This document shows, one piece after another, positions 63,770-64,000 of a stretch of DNA of 64,000 nucleotides; position 1 is the first letter of the stretch, and each line of letters starts with the position of its first letter. The notes beneath the pieces were generated by a model, which searched no databases, had not been told where the DNA came from, and saw only the letters and a list, made by a program, of their open reading frames with translations. The position numbers and the translations under genes are program-made. The stretch is from JANNBN01 sp963763885 (GTDB taxonomy: Bacteria; Actinomycetota; Acidimicrobiia; Acidimicrobiales; JANYDT01), in the NCBI GenBank assembly GCA_963763885.1, contig CAVXQD010000001.1, positions 62,001 through 126,000 on the forward strand, given 5' to 3'.

Positions 63770-64000
63770 TCAGCTCAAGAGTACGTAGCCCACGCCCCGC
63801 ACAGTTCTAATGAACCGAGGGTTTCCGGGTTCGTCACGCAGTTTCACCCGCAGGTTGCGGAAGTGCACGTCGATGGCGCGACTGTCGCCGATGTGCGTTG
63901 AACCGAATAGGCGCCTGACAATCTGTTCGCGGCTCACGGGGCGCCCAGGAATCTCCGTGAGTAGGCCCATGATGGCTGTTTCGATGGGCGTGAGCTTCAC
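63770..64000 (-). CDS. OmpR/PhoB-type response regulator, C-terminal part
   Basis: Only 76 codons are inside the window; the gene runs off the right edge. LTPIETAIMGLLTEIPGRPV, IDVHFRNLRVKLRDEPG and RFIRTVRGVGYVLL form the winged-helix effector domain. The receiver domain must lie beyond 64000. Confidence 0.88.
   Translation of the reverse strand: MKLTPIETAIMGLLTEIPGRPVSREQIVRRLFGSTHIGDSRAIDVHFRNLRVKLRDEPGNPRFIRTVRGVGYVLLS

Overview
The window reads as chromosome of a GC-rich (about 60%) actinobacterium, most plausibly of class Acidimicrobiia. The support is gene content only: a WhiB-type Fe-S regulator, a fused isobutyryl-CoA mutase, acyl-CoA enzymes, a PriA/HisA isomerase, a kdp operon with kdpF, an LLM oxidoreductase, and a surface protein with an LAXTG-type (sortase E-like) anchor. 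No rRNA gene, complete tRNA gene, CRISPR array or replication origin is visible.

Region 1 (1-4.2 kb) is a graveyard of mobile DNA. It holds two ISL3 transposase tails meeting head-on, an internally deleted IS3 element with both terminal repeats, and two decayed pieces of a DnaB-type helicase. Region 2 (4.2-41.3 kb) is a dense core of metabolism. It carries icmF, P450, VOC, crotonases, whiB, alaX, aminotransferases, a MaoC-like hotdog gene carrying an in-frame repeat insertion, a 2-hydroxyacid dehydrogenase, sulfur assimilation (tauE-cysH), ferredoxin, a pseudouridine synthase, an FAD oxidase, glpD, a GT4/alpha-alpha/GH130 glycan operon, an SDR, the overlapping kdp operon (DUF4118 protein, 57-aa membrane protein, kdpFABCDE), an LLM oxidoreductase and hisA/priA.

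Region 3 (41.36-54.5 kb) is a defence/toxin-antitoxin island. It begins at the 3' half of a tRNA-Met(CAT), the usual scar of integrase-mediated insertion. It contains a metallophosphoesterase-STAND NTPase gene decapitated by an intact ISAzo13-family element, and an abiE pair between two direct copies of a tRNA-Pro 3' fragment. Beyond these lie a decayed tyrosine integrase, an AbiL-like AAA ATPase/RloB pair, a broken second abiEii, a frameshifted nucleotidyltransferase pair, and an antitoxin followed by a truncated PIN toxin. The matching right end of the island is not seen.

Region 4 (54.5-64 kb) is cell-surface oriented. A secreted NHL-repeat protein with a Thr-rich stalk and LALTG anchor is split by a frameshift. 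Two tandem, translationally coupled SET-domain proteins precede a large acidic multi-pass membrane protein. A matrixin-like metalloprotease and the end of an OmpR-type regulator follow.

The best leads are a roughly 60-bp dispersed repeat that has entered a protein gene in frame, the metallophosphoesterase-STAND gene, the SET-SET-membrane protein operon, arrays of a TACGCGCAACT repeat between divergent genes, and TTCAC direct repeats ahead of the kdp operon.
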